From Nitrosomonas sp. HPC101 (GTDB taxonomy: Bacteria; Pseudomonadota; Gammaproteobacteria; Burkholderiales; Nitrosomonadaceae): DNA of 64,000 nt. Position 1 is the first letter of the stretch. Every line of letters starts with the position of its first letter. Location: positions 160,236 to 224,235 of the forward strand of contig NZ_QRCC01000002.1 in NCBI RefSeq assembly GCF_009833125.1, given 5' to 3'. The notes below the pieces were generated by a model. It did no database searches and was not told where the DNA came from. It saw only the letters and a list, made by a program, of their open reading frames with translations. Positions 33,732 through 44,095 of this stretch are shown here, in pieces. Both the position numbers and the translations under genes were made by a program.

Positions 33732-33893
33732 CTATATTAACGTAATTGATATATTGAAACAATGCGTACACCGGCTCTGGCAAAGGTTAAGTTGTCTGCT
33801 GGCATAGAACGGATTACACTAGAAAACTGTGAAGCAGCTGCTGGGATTACCCACCCACCGATAAATTCTATCTGGTCGACTGGTTATTTATTT

Positions 33894-34286
33894 ATGGAAA
33901 CCCAATACCCGGCGAGACGACGCCCCAAATATTTAAACCTGTTTAAAATCAGGGAGCCTCTTCCCGCCATCGTTTCCATTCTGCATCGTATTAGCGGCGT
34001 ATTGCTTTTTCTTCCTGGAATTCCGCTATTGCTTTACGGACTGCAAATGATGCTGGAATCACCCGAGAGTTTTGGCCGCTTGCAATCAATTCTGGTCCAT
34101 CCGCTCAGCAAGCTGTTTCTGCTACTTGCAACTTGGTTTTTCCTGCACCACCTGTGCGCCGGTATTCGCCATCTGGGGCTGGATCTGCATTATGGCCTGC
34201 AGTTACAGCACGCCCGTCTGAGCAGCAAACTGGTACTGATTTTCGGAGCAATTTTAACAGTATTGGTGGGGATATGGTTATGGTAA
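33894..34286 (+). CDS. sdhC: Succinate dehydrogenase cytochrome b556 subunit
   Basis: This 130-residue protein has three membrane helices. The family motifs are the N-terminal RPKYLNLFKIREPLPAIVSILHRISG and the heme histidine in HHLCAGIRHLGLDLH. It anchors the flavoprotein-iron-sulfur subcomplex and takes part in quinone and heme b binding. The ATG at 33894 gives the usual length; an earlier start at 33762 would add 44 unrelated residues. It overlaps sdhD by a few nucleotides. Confidence 0.93.
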   Translation: METQYPARRRPKYLNLFKIREPLPAIVSILHRISGVLLFLPGIPLLLYGLQMMLESPESFGRLQSILVHPLSKLFLLLATWFFLHHLCAGIRHLGLDLHYGLQLQHARLSSKLVLIFGAILTVLVGIWLW

Positions 34287-34633
34287 AACCGGCAAACCGT
34301 GTTATAACCGGCGCACATTACGGTCTGAAGGACTGGCTGGTACAGCGAATCACCGCTGTAATGATGGTGGTTTATATCGGCTTGTTAAGTGCACTTGTAG
34401 TTATTTACCAGCCTGAAAATCATGAAGAATTCAAATCACTCTTTTCCATTCAATGGGTAAAAATCGCTTCACTACTCTGCTTTGCCGGTTTGTGCTGGCA
34501 TGCCTGGGTGGGTATGCGTAATGTCCTGATGGATTATGTTCACCCGATGTCTGTTCGTCTGACATTGCAAGTCGTGTGCATCGTGGCACTACTGGGCTAC
34601 CTGATATGGTTCCTGGATATTTTGTGGGGCTGA
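34280..34633 (+). CDS. sdhD: Succinate dehydrogenase membrane anchor subunit
   Basis: The 117-residue product has three membrane helices, with the conserved GLKDWLVQRITAVMM start and the heme-ligand region HAWVGMRNVLMDYVHP. The ATG at 34280 overlaps the sdhC stop and has GGGG 8 nt upstream; an ATG at 34274 is an alternative. It completes the heme b/quinone module of complex II with SdhC. Confidence 0.93.
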   Translation: MVKPANRVITGAHYGLKDWLVQRITAVMMVVYIGLLSALVVIYQPENHEEFKSLFSIQWVKIASLLCFAGLCWHAWVGMRNVLMDYVHPMSVRLTLQVVCIVALLGYLIWFLDILWG

Positions 34634-34634
34634 C

Positions 34635-36398
34635 GTGAAAGTTAAGCAAAGAAAATTTGATGTCGTCATCGTCGGCGCAGGCGGGGCGGGTATGCGTGCA
34701 GCATTGCAATTATCCGAGGCTGGATTCAAGGTGGCTGTTCTTTCCAAGGTATTCCCGACCCGATCACATACCGTAGCAGCACAAGGGGGGATTGCTGCAG
34801 CACTGGGCAATATAACTGAAGATGACTGGCGGTGGCACATGTACGATACCGTCAAAGGTTCGGATTACCTTGGCGATCAGGATGCGATTGAATTTATGTG
34901 CCGCCACGCATCTGAAGTTGTGTACGAGCTGGAACATTTCGGAATGCCGTTTGACAGACTGGAGAATGGCAAAATCTATCAGCGCCCGTTTGGCGGGCAA
35001 TCCCTGCATTTTGGCGAAGAACAGGCCAGCCGCTCCTGTGCAGTGGCTGATCGTACCGGTCATGCCATGCTGCATACCCTGTATCAGCGTAACGTCAGTT
35101 CCAATACCCAGTTTTTCGTGGAATGGCTGGGCCTGGATCTGATTCGCGATGATGAAGGAGAAGTGCTGGGAATCACGGCATTGGAAATGGAAACCGGTGA
35201 ACTCATGATTCTGCAGGCTCGTGCAACACTACTGGCGACAGGAGGAGCCTGTCGCATTTTTGAAGCAAGCACCAATGCGCTCATCAATACGGGTGATGGC
35301 CTGGGAATGGCTGCACGTGCAGGTATTCCGCTGGAAGACATGGAATTCTGGCAGTTTCACCCAACGGGTGTATACGGCGCAGGCATGTTGATCAGCGAAG
35401 CGGTCCGCGGAGAAGGCGGTTATCTGCTGAACGCCGCAGGCGAACGTTTTATGGAACGCTATGCTCCTCATGCCAAGGACTTGGCCAGTCGGGATGTCGT
35501 ATCCCGTGCATTGGTTACAGAGATTATGCAAGGGAGAGGATGCGGGCCGGACGGTGATCATTTGCTGTTGAAGCTGGATCACCTCGGTGCAGAAACCATT
35601 CAATCCAAACTTCCTGGCATCCGGGAAATTTCACTTAGATTTGCACATGTCGATCCTGTTGAGGCGCCCATTCCGGTTGTCCCGACTGCACATTACATGA
35701 TGGGGGGTATCCCCACCAATTACCATGGCCAAGTGGTTGCTCCCTATAAAACCAGTCCGGAGGAAGTCGTACCCGGGCTTTACGCAGTCGGTGAATGCGC
35801 CTGTGTATCAGTACATGGCGCAAACCGGCTGGGTACAAATTCACTGCTGGATATTGTTGTGTTCGGACGTGCTGCCGGCAATCAGATTATTGAAGATCTG
35901 ACCAAAAACAGTCATCACAAACCCTTGCCACACAACGCAGCAGAGCAGACACTGATGCGGCTTTCGCGCCTGGAAACACAGAAAGATGGAGAAAATGTTG
36001 CTGCAATGAATCAGGCATTACGTAAATCCATGCAAACACATTGCGGTGTCTTCCGCTTTCCTGACGTATTAAAAGAAGGTGTAGAACAAATTAAGGAAAT
36101 TGCCGAACGGATTAAGCATACTGAGATCCGCGACAAAAGCCGGGTGTTCAATACCGCCAGGGTAGAAGCGCTTGAGCTGGACAATTTGATTGAAGTAGCC
36201 GTAGCCACCATGATTGCGGCGGAAGCTCGCCTTGAAAGCCGGGGTGCTCATGCACGAGATGATTTTCCTGAGCGGGACGATCAGAAATGGCTCAAACACT
36301 CTCTGTTTTTCAGCAAAGACAAACATCTGGACTACAAACCCGTAAGGCTAAAGCCGCTGACCGTTGAATCCTTTCCACCCAAAGCAAGAACCTATTGA
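34635..36398 (+). CDS. sdhA: Succinate dehydrogenase flavoprotein subunit
   Basis: The 587-residue flavoprotein starts with a GTG one base after the sdhD stop. It has the dinucleotide fold (VVIVGAGGAGMRAAL), the FAD-linking histidine in RSHTVAAQGG (His45), the active-site HPTGVYGAGMLISEAVRGEGG and the arginine/histidine region HGANRLGTNSLLD. It oxidises succinate to fumarate. The C-terminus (LTVESFPPKARTY) is complete. Unusually, sdhB does not follow; an ankyrin-repeat gene does. Confidence 0.97.
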   Translation: MKVKQRKFDVVIVGAGGAGMRAALQLSEAGFKVAVLSKVFPTRSHTVAAQGGIAAALGNITEDDWRWHMYDTVKGSDYLGDQDAIEFMCRHASEVVYELEHFGMPFDRLENGKIYQRPFGGQSLHFGEEQASRSCAVADRTGHAMLHTLYQRNVSSNTQFFVEWLGLDLIRDDEGEVLGITALEMETGELMILQARATLLATGGACRIFEASTNALINTGDGLGMAARAGIPLEDMEFWQFHPTGVYGAGMLISEAVRGEGGYLLNAAGERFMERYAPHAKDLASRDVVSRALVTEIMQGRGCGPDGDHLLLKLDHLGAETIQSKLPGIREISLRFAHVDPVEAPIPVVPTAHYMMGGIPTNYHGQVVAPYKTSPEEVVPGLYAVGECACVSVHGANRLGTNSLLDIVVFGRAAGNQIIEDLTKNSHHKPLPHNAAEQTLMRLSRLETQKDGENVAAMNQALRKSMQTHCGVFRFPDVLKEGVEQIKEIAERIKHTEIRDKSRVFNTARVEALELDNLIEVAVATMIAAEARLESRGAHARDDFPERDDQKWLKHSLFFSKDKHLDYKPVRLKPLTVESFPPKARTY

Positions 36399-36474
36399 AC
36401 GGGTCACTATCTGAAATACAATCCCGGTTTGTTTATCAAAAAATCATACTTTCTTGTAAAACGCCATTATCCAA

Positions 36475-37449
36475 ATGAAACCAACGAAAAACATGTCATT
36501 TTCTATCCTGTTGAAGCAATCCTGCCTGGCAGGCATTGCTGCTTTGTTTCTTTTTCTGCAAATCCCGCATGCCTATGCCGATTCTGACAAGGATGCAGAT
36601 TTTCTCAAGGCGGCCTTGACAGGGGATGCTGCGGGAGTAGAAAAAATGCTGAGCGAAGGCATCAAAACAGACTTGCAATCTCCTGAAGGTTTTACCGCAT
36701 TATCCGTTGCGGCACAGAATGGCCATGAGGCTGTCGTCAAACTGCTGCTGGAACGAAAAGCTGCAGTTGATCTGGCCAATATCCAGGGCGGAACACCGCT
36801 GCTGCTGGCCAGCAAAAACGGTCACCAGACAATCGTCGACATGCTGCTGGCAAAGGGGGCCAACCCCAACCTGCAGGATAAAAATGGATTAACGCCATTG
36901 ATGCTCGCGGCAGTGAAGGGTTACACCGACATCGTTCAATCCCTGTTGAATCATCAGGCTCAACCTGATTTACAGAGTGAAAGCAAGGTAACAGCCTTGC
37001 ACTTGGCAGCACAAAATAATTATGCAGCTATTGTCGACATGCTGCTGGCAAAAGGTGCCAAAATTGATCTACAGGACAGCAACGGGGCTTCAGCACTGAT
37101 CCTGGCTTCATTATCCGGCCACTTGGCCATTGTCCAAAAATTACTGGATCATGGTGCGCAACCAAATCTGAAAGCATCCAACGACTTTACTGCGCTCATT
37201 CTGGCAGCACAGAATGGTCAAAATCAGGTGATCGAAACGCTGCTGGAAAAGGGCGCAGATATCGATTTTCAAAACAAGGATGGAATGACGGCGCTGATGT
37301 CGGCAGCGTTGAATGAGAATGTCGATACAGTCAAATTGCTACTGGAAAAGGGCGCAGACACCCGGCTTAAAACAGCCACTGATAAAACTGTACTGGATAT
37401 TACCAAACTGCCTGAGATTATCGAATTGCTCAAGACCGCAAAAAACTGA
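36475..37449 (+). CDS. Exported ankyrin-repeat protein
   Basis: The 324-residue product begins with a signal peptide (cleavage near HAYA-DS, residue 36) followed by about eight ankyrin repeats of 33 residues with the G-TPL-AA-NGH pattern (for example GGTPLLLASKNGHQTIVDML). Ankyrin repeats bind proteins; a periplasmic location is inferred from the signal sequence. It lies 76 bp behind sdhA in the place where sdhB is usually found. No catalytic domain is visible and the partner is unknown. Confidence 0.85.
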   Translation: MKPTKNMSFSILLKQSCLAGIAALFLFLQIPHAYADSDKDADFLKAALTGDAAGVEKMLSEGIKTDLQSPEGFTALSVAAQNGHEAVVKLLLERKAAVDLANIQGGTPLLLASKNGHQTIVDMLLAKGANPNLQDKNGLTPLMLAAVKGYTDIVQSLLNHQAQPDLQSESKVTALHLAAQNNYAAIVDMLLAKGAKIDLQDSNGASALILASLSGHLAIVQKLLDHGAQPNLKASNDFTALILAAQNGQNQVIETLLEKGADIDFQNKDGMTALMSAALNENVDTVKLLLEKGADTRLKTATDKTVLDITKLPEIIELLKTAKN

Positions 37450-37550
37450 TTTTTATACCCGGAATTGAATATATCTCAATCCAATCCTCAGGAGCCCATG
37501 GCATATAGAAAAATCGCATGACAAAAATCACCCACGATCATTCATATTGT

Positions 37551-37597
37551 CGCCGCTGTTGAAACATTCAAACAATTGTTCTCGCAGCGGCGTAATT
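37551..37597 (+). terminator. Possible terminator after the ankyrin-repeat gene
   Basis: CGCCGCTG (37551-37558) and CAGCGGCG (37585-37592) can pair and are followed by TAATTTTT. The loop is 26 nt, longer than usual. Confidence 0.4.
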
Positions 37598-37668
37598 TTT
37601 CTGCTACACATAAAACACGACCGGTTTTATGAAACGGTCCGAATTTCGAAGCTAAAGATGACGTATAC

Positions 37669-39975
37669 ATGAGTTTCGCTGACAAACCAATGGCGAAAAA
37701 AGTCGCCAGTACCCCCCTGCCACCCAGAACCAGCCGCTTGTTGCGTGAAGCGGTTTCCCTGGTGCTGGGCGGAATAGCCCTTTATCTAGCGCTGATTCTG
37801 ATCAGCTTTGATCGTACCGATCCAGGCTGGTCGCATAGCGGTACACTCCGGCAAATCAGCAATGCAGGTGGCAGTGCAGGCGCATGGTTAGCAGATCTGA
37901 TGCTTTATTTTTTTGGCATTTCAGCATGGTGGTGGGTCATATTTTTCTTTGCCACTGTTTGGTGGGGTTATCGTCGCATTGATATTGCCAGCGCGTATGA
38001 CCCGCGTGTGCTCATGCTATCCTTTACAGGATTCGTCACTTTATTGATCGCCAGCAGCGGAATCGAAGCATTACGTTTTCATACACTGCGCGCAGCACTT
38101 CCATTGGTTCCTGGTGGCCTGTTGGGAGAAACACTCAGCAAGCAGTTGTCGTTATTACTCGGCTTTACCGGTGCAACGCTGATTCTGATGATTATTTTTG
38201 CAATCGGACTTAGTTTGTTTTCCGGATTGTCGTGGGTGCGCCTGTCCGAAAAAATCGGTGGCGCAGTTGAGGCAGCCTGTTTCTCTATCAGGGATGCATA
38301 TATGAAATGGCTGGATCTCAGATCCGACAGAATTTCATCCGGTGAACAGATGTTGCAAACCGGCGAGATCAGCAAGCAACTCGCTCCATCGGTTCCGTTG
38401 CACATTGAAATACCCGAAACTGCCATTCCCAGATCTCAGCGCATCCATAATAAAGAAAAACCGATTCCATTATTTTCAAATTCACCGGATGCACTTCTGC
38501 CTCCTCTGCATTTACTGGATGAACCGCAGGATAACATTGAAGTATTGTCCAGTGACAAGCTGGAATATACCTCCCGCCTGATTGAGCGCAAATTGATGGA
38601 GTTCGGCGTGGAAGTCAAGGTGGTAGCGGCCTACCCTGGCCCGGTCATTACACGCTATGAAATTGAACCGGCGGTTGGAGTCAAAGGCAATCAGATCGTC
38701 AATCTGGTCAGGGATCTGGCACGCGCCTTGACAGTCGCCAGTATTCGCGTAGTGGAAACAATTCCGGGCAAAACCGTCATGGGATTGGAAATTCCCAATC
38801 CGAAACGCCAAATGGTTCGTCTGCATGAAATTCTTGCATCCAAAGTCTATGCGGATAATGCATCTCCTCTCACAATTGCACTCGGTAAGGATATCAGTGG
38901 ACGTCCCGTGGTCTCTGATCTGGCCAAAATGCCACACGCCCTGGTCGCCGGCACGACCGGTTCCGGCAAATCGGTAGCAATCAACGCCGTCATTCTGAGC
39001 CTGGTCTATAAAGCCGCTCCGGATAATATCCGCCTGATTCTGATTGATCCCAAAATGCTGGAATTATCGGTTTATGACGGTATTCCACATCTCTTAACAC
39101 CCGTGGTGACCGATATGCGTGATGCCGCCAGCGCACTCAACTGGTGCGTGGCTGAAATGGAACGACGTTACAAGCTGATGTCAGCCCTCGGTGTGCGTAA
39201 TCTGGCTGGCTATAACCAGAAAGTGCGCGAAGCAACAAAAAATGAAGAGCCGCTGACCAATCCGTTAAACCCGGTGCCTGATTCTCCCGAATTGCTGGAA
39301 GAAATGCCTCTGATTGTGGTAGTGATCGATGAACTGGCCGATCTGATGATGATCGTGGGCAAGAAAGTGGAAAAGCTGATTGCACGGCTTGCCCAGAAAG
39401 CGCGGGCGGCTGGTATTCATCTGCTGCTTGCCACGCAACGCCCATCGGTAGATGTGATTACTGGATTGATCAAGGCAAATATTCCGACGCGTATTGCATT
39501 CCAGGTTTCCAGCAAGATTGATTCCCGCACCATTCTCGATCAAATGGGGGCGGAAGCGCTGCTTGGACAAGGTGATATGCTGTATCTTCCGCCTGGCAGT
39601 GGCTATCCCCAGCGCGTACACGGTGCATTTGTGGCAGATCATGAGGTTCACAAGGTAGTGGAATATCTGAAACAACAGGGTGAAGCGCACTACGTTGAGG
39701 AAATTCTTCAGGCGAGCGATGAAGGTGGAAATACTGATGAAAGTGGCGGCAGTAATAACAAATCTGCTGGCGGAGAATCAGATCCGCTGTATGACGAAGC
39801 AGTCAGCATCGTACTCAAATCCCGTCGTGCATCGATCTCCCTGGTGCAACGGCAGTTGCGCATTGGTTATAACCGTGCAGCCCGGCTCATTGAAGAAATG
39901 GAACATGCCGGCCTTGTTTCCAGCATGCAAAGCAACGGCAACCGGGAAGTATTGATTCCCGAACGGAATGAATAG
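37669..39975 (+). CDS. ftsK: DNA translocase FtsK
   Basis: The 768-residue product has four N-terminal membrane helices (residues about 27-190), a short linker and the motor. The alpha/beta parts include Walker [10 protein letters not shown] (residues about 425-434) and the [18 protein letters not shown]alker B. The C-terminal gamma winged helix ([22 protein letters not shown]) recognises KOPS. It moves chromosomal DNA at the septum during division and activates XerCD recombination. The linker is much shorter than in E. coli FtsK, as in SpoIIIE-like versions. Confidence 0.97.
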   Translation: MSFADKPMAKKVASTPLPPRTSRLLREAVSLVLGGIALYLALILISFDRTDPGWSHSGTLRQISNAGGSAGAWLADLMLYFFGISAWWWVIFFFATVWWGYRRIDIASAYDPRVLMLSFTGFVTLLIASSGIEALRFHTLRAALPLVPGGLLGETLSKQLSLLLGFTGATLILMIIFAIGLSLFSGLSWVRLSEKIGGAVEAACFSIRDAYMKWLDLRSDRISSGEQMLQTGEISKQLAPSVPLHIEIPETAIPRSQRIHNKEKPIPLFSNSPDALLPPLHLLDEPQDNIEVLSSDKLEYTSRLIERKLMEFGVEVKVVAAYPGPVITRYEIEPAVGVKGNQIVNLVRDLARALTVASIRVVETIPGKTVMGLEIPNPKRQMVRLHEILASKVYADNASPLTIALGKDISGRPVVSDLAKMPHALVAGTTGSGKSVAINAVILSLVYKAAPDNIRLILIDPKMLELSVYDGIPHLLTPVVTDMRDAASALNWCVAEMERRYKLMSALGVRNLAGYNQKVREATKNEEPLTNPLNPVPDSPELLEEMPLIVVVIDELADLMMIVGKKVEKLIARLAQKARAAGIHLLLATQRPSVDVITGLIKANIPTRIAFQVSSKIDSRTILDQMGAEALLGQGDMLYLPPGSGYPQRVHGAFVADHEVHKVVEYLKQQGEAHYVEEILQASDEGGNTDESGGSNNKSAGGESDPLYDEAVSIVLKSRRASISLVQRQLRIGYNRAARLIEEMEHAGLVSSMQSNGNREVLIPERNE

Positions 39976-40034
39976 GTAAAATCCGGTTTATACAAATCCA
40001 TTTCCGATCAATCAACTTAAACAGATAATTCATC

Positions 40035-40655
40035 ATGCCTCGCCTCCTGTTCATTTTCGCGTTATCCGTCTGCCTGTTACCCCTGTCGGTAAAGGCAAGT
40101 GCCGTTGCAAGTCTTAAAACTTTCGTCAATAAAGCACTGACTTTCCGGGCTGATTTTTCCCAAACACTGCTCGACAAAAACTTTCAGATTGTTAAAAAAG
40201 CCAGTGGCAGCATGATGTTCGAGCGTCCTGGTAAATTTCGCTGGACATACGATCAGCCCTATCAGCAGTTGATCATCGGTGATGGCAAGCAAGTCTGGTT
40301 TTATGACCAGGATCTTGCCCAGGTTACAGTGCATCAGCTTGATCAGACGCTGGGCAGTACTCCGGCAGCATTGCTTGCCGGCGGAAACACGATCGAGCGT
40401 GATTTCAATCTGCAGGAAATCGATGTGCAGGGAGAAACAGAATGGCTGGAAGCAATTCCGAAAAACCAGGAAAATGCGTTCGAGCTGATCCGGCTGGGGT
40501 TCTCAAAAACGGGCAATCTGCGCGAAATGGTTTTGCGCGACAGCTTTGATCAGGTGACATGGCTGATTTTTTCCGCAACAGAACAAAATCCGGTGCTCGC
40601 ACCGGATTTATTCCAGTTTACGCCACCCGAAGGGGTGGACGTGATCAGTGACTGA
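40035..40655 (+). CDS. lolA: Outer-membrane lipoprotein carrier protein LolA
   Basis: The 206-residue product has a signal peptide ([21 protein letters not shown]) and the LolA beta-barrel-like domain with [22 protein letters not shown] and [14 protein letters not shown]. It carries lipoproteins across the periplasm from the LolCDE exporter to LolB. The lolD/lolC genes lie 1.4 kb downstream on the other strand. It follows ftsK (60 bp) and overlaps rarA by 8 nt, the ftsK-lolA-rarA order being widespread. Confidence 0.95.
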   Translation: MPRLLFIFALSVCLLPLSVKASAVASLKTFVNKALTFRADFSQTLLDKNFQIVKKASGSMMFERPGKFRWTYDQPYQQLIIGDGKQVWFYDQDLAQVTVHQLDQTLGSTPAALLAGGNTIERDFNLQEIDVQGETEWLEAIPKNQENAFELIRLGFSKTGNLREMVLRDSFDQVTWLIFSATEQNPVLAPDLFQFTPPEGVDVISD

Positions 40656-41976
40656 TTCCGCCTCTGCTCACAACCCGGCAGCTCCTCTGGCAGAAAAACT
40701 GCGTCCGCGGATCCTGGATAATGTCATCGGACAATCTCACCTGCTGGGCGCCGGAAAACCTTTGCAGCTGGTTTTTGATGCCGGAAAACCCCATTCCATG
40801 ATCCTCTGGGGACCGCCAGGCAGTGGTAAAACCACACTGGCACGCCTCATGGCACATGCATTTGATGCCGAATTTATCGCTATTTCTGCTGTATTGGCAG
40901 GCGTGAAAGACATCCGGGAAGCGATCGAGCGCGCCCAGATCACACTACAACACACAGACAAGCCGACACTGCTGTTCGTGGATGAGGTGCATCGCTTCAA
41001 CAAGGCACAACAGGATGCTTTTCTACCTCATGTGGAACAGGGGTTGATCACTTTTATTGGCGCCACCACCGAAAACCCTTCGTTTGAAGTCAACAGTGCA
41101 CTGCTGTCCCGCGCGCAGGTTTACGCACTGCACGCGTTGACAGATCAGGAACTTCAGCAACTATTTGAACGGGCACATCGTATAGCAATGCCGGATCTGC
41201 AACTCGATAGCGATGCGATTGAATTGTTGATCAGCTATGCCGATGGTGATGCCCGCCGCCTGCTGAATCTGCTGGAACAGGTGCAGAATGCAGCGGCAAC
41301 AGAAAAAATTACAAAAATAGATGTTGACTACCTGCACAGAGTGCTGACGCGCAATGTACGCCGATTCGATAAGGGTGGAGATGCTTTTTATGACCAGATT
41401 TCGGCTCTGCATAAATCAGTCCGTGGTTCTCACCCTGACGCCGCACTGTACTGGCTGACCCGTATGCTGGATGCTGGTGCAGATCCACGTTATCTCGCCA
41501 GACGGATTGTCCGCATGGCGTGGGAGGATATCGGCCTGGCTGACCCGCGTGCCATACAGATCGCTAATGACGCTGCGCAGACGTATGATCGCCTTGGCAG
41601 CCCTGAAGGTGAGCTGGCACTGGGTCAAGCTGTCATCTACCTGGCTGTTGCCGCCAAAAGTAACGCAGGTTACGTTGCCTTCAATCAGGCCAAAGCATTT
41701 ATCAAACGAGACAAGAGCCGCACAGTACCGATGCACCTCAGAAATGCATCGACCAAACTGCTGAAGGAACTGGGTCACGGCCGGGAATACCGCTACGCCC
41801 ACGATGAACCGAATGCTTACGCTGCCGGTGAAAATTATTTTCCCGATAACATGGCTGCTGTTCAGTTCTACCAGCCTACCACCTACGGTCTGGAAGCTAA
41901 AATACGTGAAAAGCTTGGCTATTTACACTCACTCGACAAGCAGGCAGAAGAAAACGAAACTGACATCGATCCCTGA
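40648..41976 (+). CDS. rarA: Replication-associated recombination protein A (AAA+ ATPase)
   Basis: The 442-residue product is a clamp-loader-like AAA+ protein of the RarA/MgsA/WRNIP1 family. It has Walker [12 protein letters not shown] near residue 52, Walker [17 protein letters not shown], a sensor region and the C-terminal MgsA tetramerisation domain ([21 protein letters not shown]). It acts at stalled replication forks. It starts with GTG inside the lolA end, so translation is coupled. A homologue is present in most bacteria. Confidence 0.94.
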   Translation: MTDSASAHNPAAPLAEKLRPRILDNVIGQSHLLGAGKPLQLVFDAGKPHSMILWGPPGSGKTTLARLMAHAFDAEFIAISAVLAGVKDIREAIERAQITLQHTDKPTLLFVDEVHRFNKAQQDAFLPHVEQGLITFIGATTENPSFEVNSALLSRAQVYALHALTDQELQQLFERAHRIAMPDLQLDSDAIELLISYADGDARRLLNLLEQVQNAAATEKITKIDVDYLHRVLTRNVRRFDKGGDAFYDQISALHKSVRGSHPDAALYWLTRMLDAGADPRYLARRIVRMAWEDIGLADPRAIQIANDAAQTYDRLGSPEGELALGQAVIYLAVAAKSNAGYVAFNQAKAFIKRDKSRTVPMHLRNASTKLLKELGHGREYRYAHDEPNAYAAGENYFPDNMAAVQFYQPTTYGLEAKIREKLGYLHSLDKQAEENETDIDP

Positions 41977-42018
41977 AAACACCGTTATATTGATACACGC
42001 AAAGCGCAGTAATGAAAC

Positions 42019-42705
42019 CTACTGCAGATTTTCTCCCAACGTACCATCCACCAGTTGCATCATTCGGTCTGCGCGGCTGGCCAGTTGGGTATCATGGGTG
42101 ACAATAATTAACCCCGCGCTGGCTTCCTGATTGAGTTCCAGCATCAGATCAAAGACTGCCTCGGCAGTATGCCGATCAAGATTACCGGTCGGTTCATCGG
42201 CCAACACACAAGCTGGACGCGTAACCAGGGCACGGGCAATCGCCGCACGTTGACGTTCTCCACCGGATAATTCCCCAGGAGTATGGGTAAGCCGATGTCC
42301 CAGACCCACGCGCTGCAGCATTTCAGCTGCCTGTTCCATTGCCGCTTTTTTAGCCATACGACGGATAAACAGCGGCATCGCTACATTTTCCTGAGCACTG
42401 AATTCAGGTAACAAATGGTGAAACTGATAGACAAAGCCGAGTGCATGATTGCGCAGCGTGCTTCGCTCTGTCTCGCTGATAGCAGTAAATTCCCGGCCCA
42501 GTAATACGACTTCTCCATGCGTGGGTTTATCCAGTCCTCCCAGCAAATGCAGCAATGTACTCTTACCCGAGCCGGAAGCACCGACAATGGCGATCATTTC
42601 GCCTTCGTTCACTTGCAGATTGATATCGTGTAGCACAGGAATCTCAAGATCCCCCTGAAAAAAACTTTTATACAGCCCCTTACAGGTGAGGATGATTTTA
42701 CTCAT
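42019..42705 (-). CDS. lolD: Lipoprotein-releasing system ATP-binding protein
   Basis: The 228-residue ABC ATPase has Walker [10 protein letters not shown] (residues 42-50), the [15 protein letters not shown] signature and DEPTGNLD. The inserted helical pattern [16 protein letters not shown] is the LolD signature. With the permease encoded just upstream it releases mature lipoproteins from the inner membrane to LolA. The ATG at 42705 overlaps the end of the permease gene by 8 nt, so the two are translated together. Confidence 0.93.
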   Translation of the reverse strand: MSKIILTCKGLYKSFFQGDLEIPVLHDINLQVNEGEMIAIVGASGSGKSTLLHLLGGLDKPTHGEVVLLGREFTAISETERSTLRNHALGFVYQFHHLLPEFSAQENVAMPLFIRRMAKKAAMEQAAEMLQRVGLGHRLTHTPGELSGGERQRAAIARALVTRPACVLADEPTGNLDRHTAEAVFDLMLELNQEASAGLIIVTHDTQLASRADRMMQLVDGTLGENLQ

Positions 42706-43945
42706 AGCGCAGTGCCTCGGCCGGATTGACTTTCGAGGCACGGTAGCTCGGATACAGGGTTGCCAGCAACGTCAACACCAGCGAAACGACGGCAACAACC
42801 AGAATATCCGGCAGTTGCGGATCAGATGGAATTTTGCTGATGTAATAAACTTCCTGCGATAAAAACTGGGTATTGGATACATGTTCGATGAATGCAACAA
42901 TATCCCCCACGTTATACGCCAGCAGCATCCCTCCCAGTAATCCCAGCAGCGTACCCAGAATGCCGATCAACGCGCCCTGTATGATGAAAATTTTCATGAT
43001 GCTGCCAGAGCTGGCCCCCAGCGTGCGCAGAATGGCGATATCCGATTGTTTATCAGTCACCGCCATCACCAGTGTGGAGACGATATTAAATGCCGCAACC
43101 GCGATAATCAGCGCCAGAATCAGCGAGAGCATGCGCTTTTCAATCTGGATGGCGCGGAAATAGTTGGAATGTTGTTGCGTCCAGTCAGTGAAATACAGAT
43201 CCGCAGGGAGTACTTCAGCCAGTTCCTGGATGAGTTGTGGTGCTTCAAACATATCGTGCAGTTTAAGCCGAACGCCGGAAACCTGATTAGGTGCCATGCG
43301 ATACAGTTTTTGCGCATCTGACAGGTGAATCAATGCCAGTCCGGAGTCGTATTCAAAGTGTCCGACTTCAAAAATACCCGTCACCGTGAACTGTTTCAGG
43401 CGCGGAAGTATTCCGGCCGGCGTAATCTGTCCCTGCGGCGAAATCAGTACGATCTTGTCACCCGGAAAAACATTCAGATTGCGCGCCAGCTCCTGGCCAA
43501 TAACGATACCGAACCCTCCTGGCACCAGTTGATCCAATTTTCCCATGATCATTTTGTCGCCGAAATCGGCAACTTTATTTTCATCTGTCGGTAAAATGCC
43601 TCGCACCATCACGCCGTGCACCATGTTGCCGTGTGAAAGCATGCCCTGCGCATCAATATAAGGCGCCGCCGCCGCCACTCGCGGATTCCGGACAACGATT
43701 TCCCCGATTTTTTCCCAATCATACAGACTCCCTTCATAACTGCTGATCTGAGCGTGTGATGCAACACCAAGAATTCGGGCACGTACCTCCTTATGAAAGC
43801 CGTTCATCACCGACATGACAGTAATTAATGCTGTCATGCCCAGTGTCATCCCCAGCAATGAAATCAACGAAATGAAGGAAATAAAATGATTGCGGCGCTT
43901 GGCACGTGTGTAGCGCAAACCGATCATGAATTCATAGCTGGCCAC
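42698..43945 (-). CDS. lolC: Lipoprotein-releasing system permease (LolC/LolE type)
   Basis: The 415-residue product has the FtsX/MacB fold: one N-terminal helix, a large periplasmic domain ([37 protein letters not shown]) and three C-terminal helices ending in [12 protein letters not shown]. Only one permease gene is present, so the exporter may work as a homodimer (LolF-like), as in many betaproteobacteria. The GTG at 43945 is chosen because GGAGGAG lies 9 nt upstream; it yields [15 protein letters not shown], the usual N-terminus. Confidence 0.92.
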   Translation of the reverse strand: MASYEFMIGLRYTRAKRRNHFISFISLISLLGMTLGMTALITVMSVMNGFHKEVRARILGVASHAQISSYEGSLYDWEKIGEIVVRNPRVAAAAPYIDAQGMLSHGNMVHGVMVRGILPTDENKVADFGDKMIMGKLDQLVPGGFGIVIGQELARNLNVFPGDKIVLISPQGQITPAGILPRLKQFTVTGIFEVGHFEYDSGLALIHLSDAQKLYRMAPNQVSGVRLKLHDMFEAPQLIQELAEVLPADLYFTDWTQQHSNYFRAIQIEKRMLSLILALIIAVAAFNIVSTLVMAVTDKQSDIAILRTLGASSGSIMKIFIIQGALIGILGTLLGLLGGMLLAYNVGDIVAFIEHVSNTQFLSQEVYYISKIPSDPQLPDILVVAVVSLVLTLLATLYPSYRASKVNPAEALRYE

Positions 43946-44095
43946 GAAAAAACACTCCTCCGGAACAGGGCAAAACAAAAAAAGGAGTATGACATATCTT
44001 TCAGACAGATTTATGCCATTGGCCAGGAGAGGCAGATATGTCTGATATATATCTGCCGTTATCTGGATGCCGGTATGTTGCTGATAGTCAGCTGC

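Noticed and set aside
36475..37449. Internal ankyrin-repeat DNA as a tandem DNA repeat
   Set aside because: The repetition is in the protein motif and the nucleotide copies are well diverged, so it is an ordinary repeat protein.
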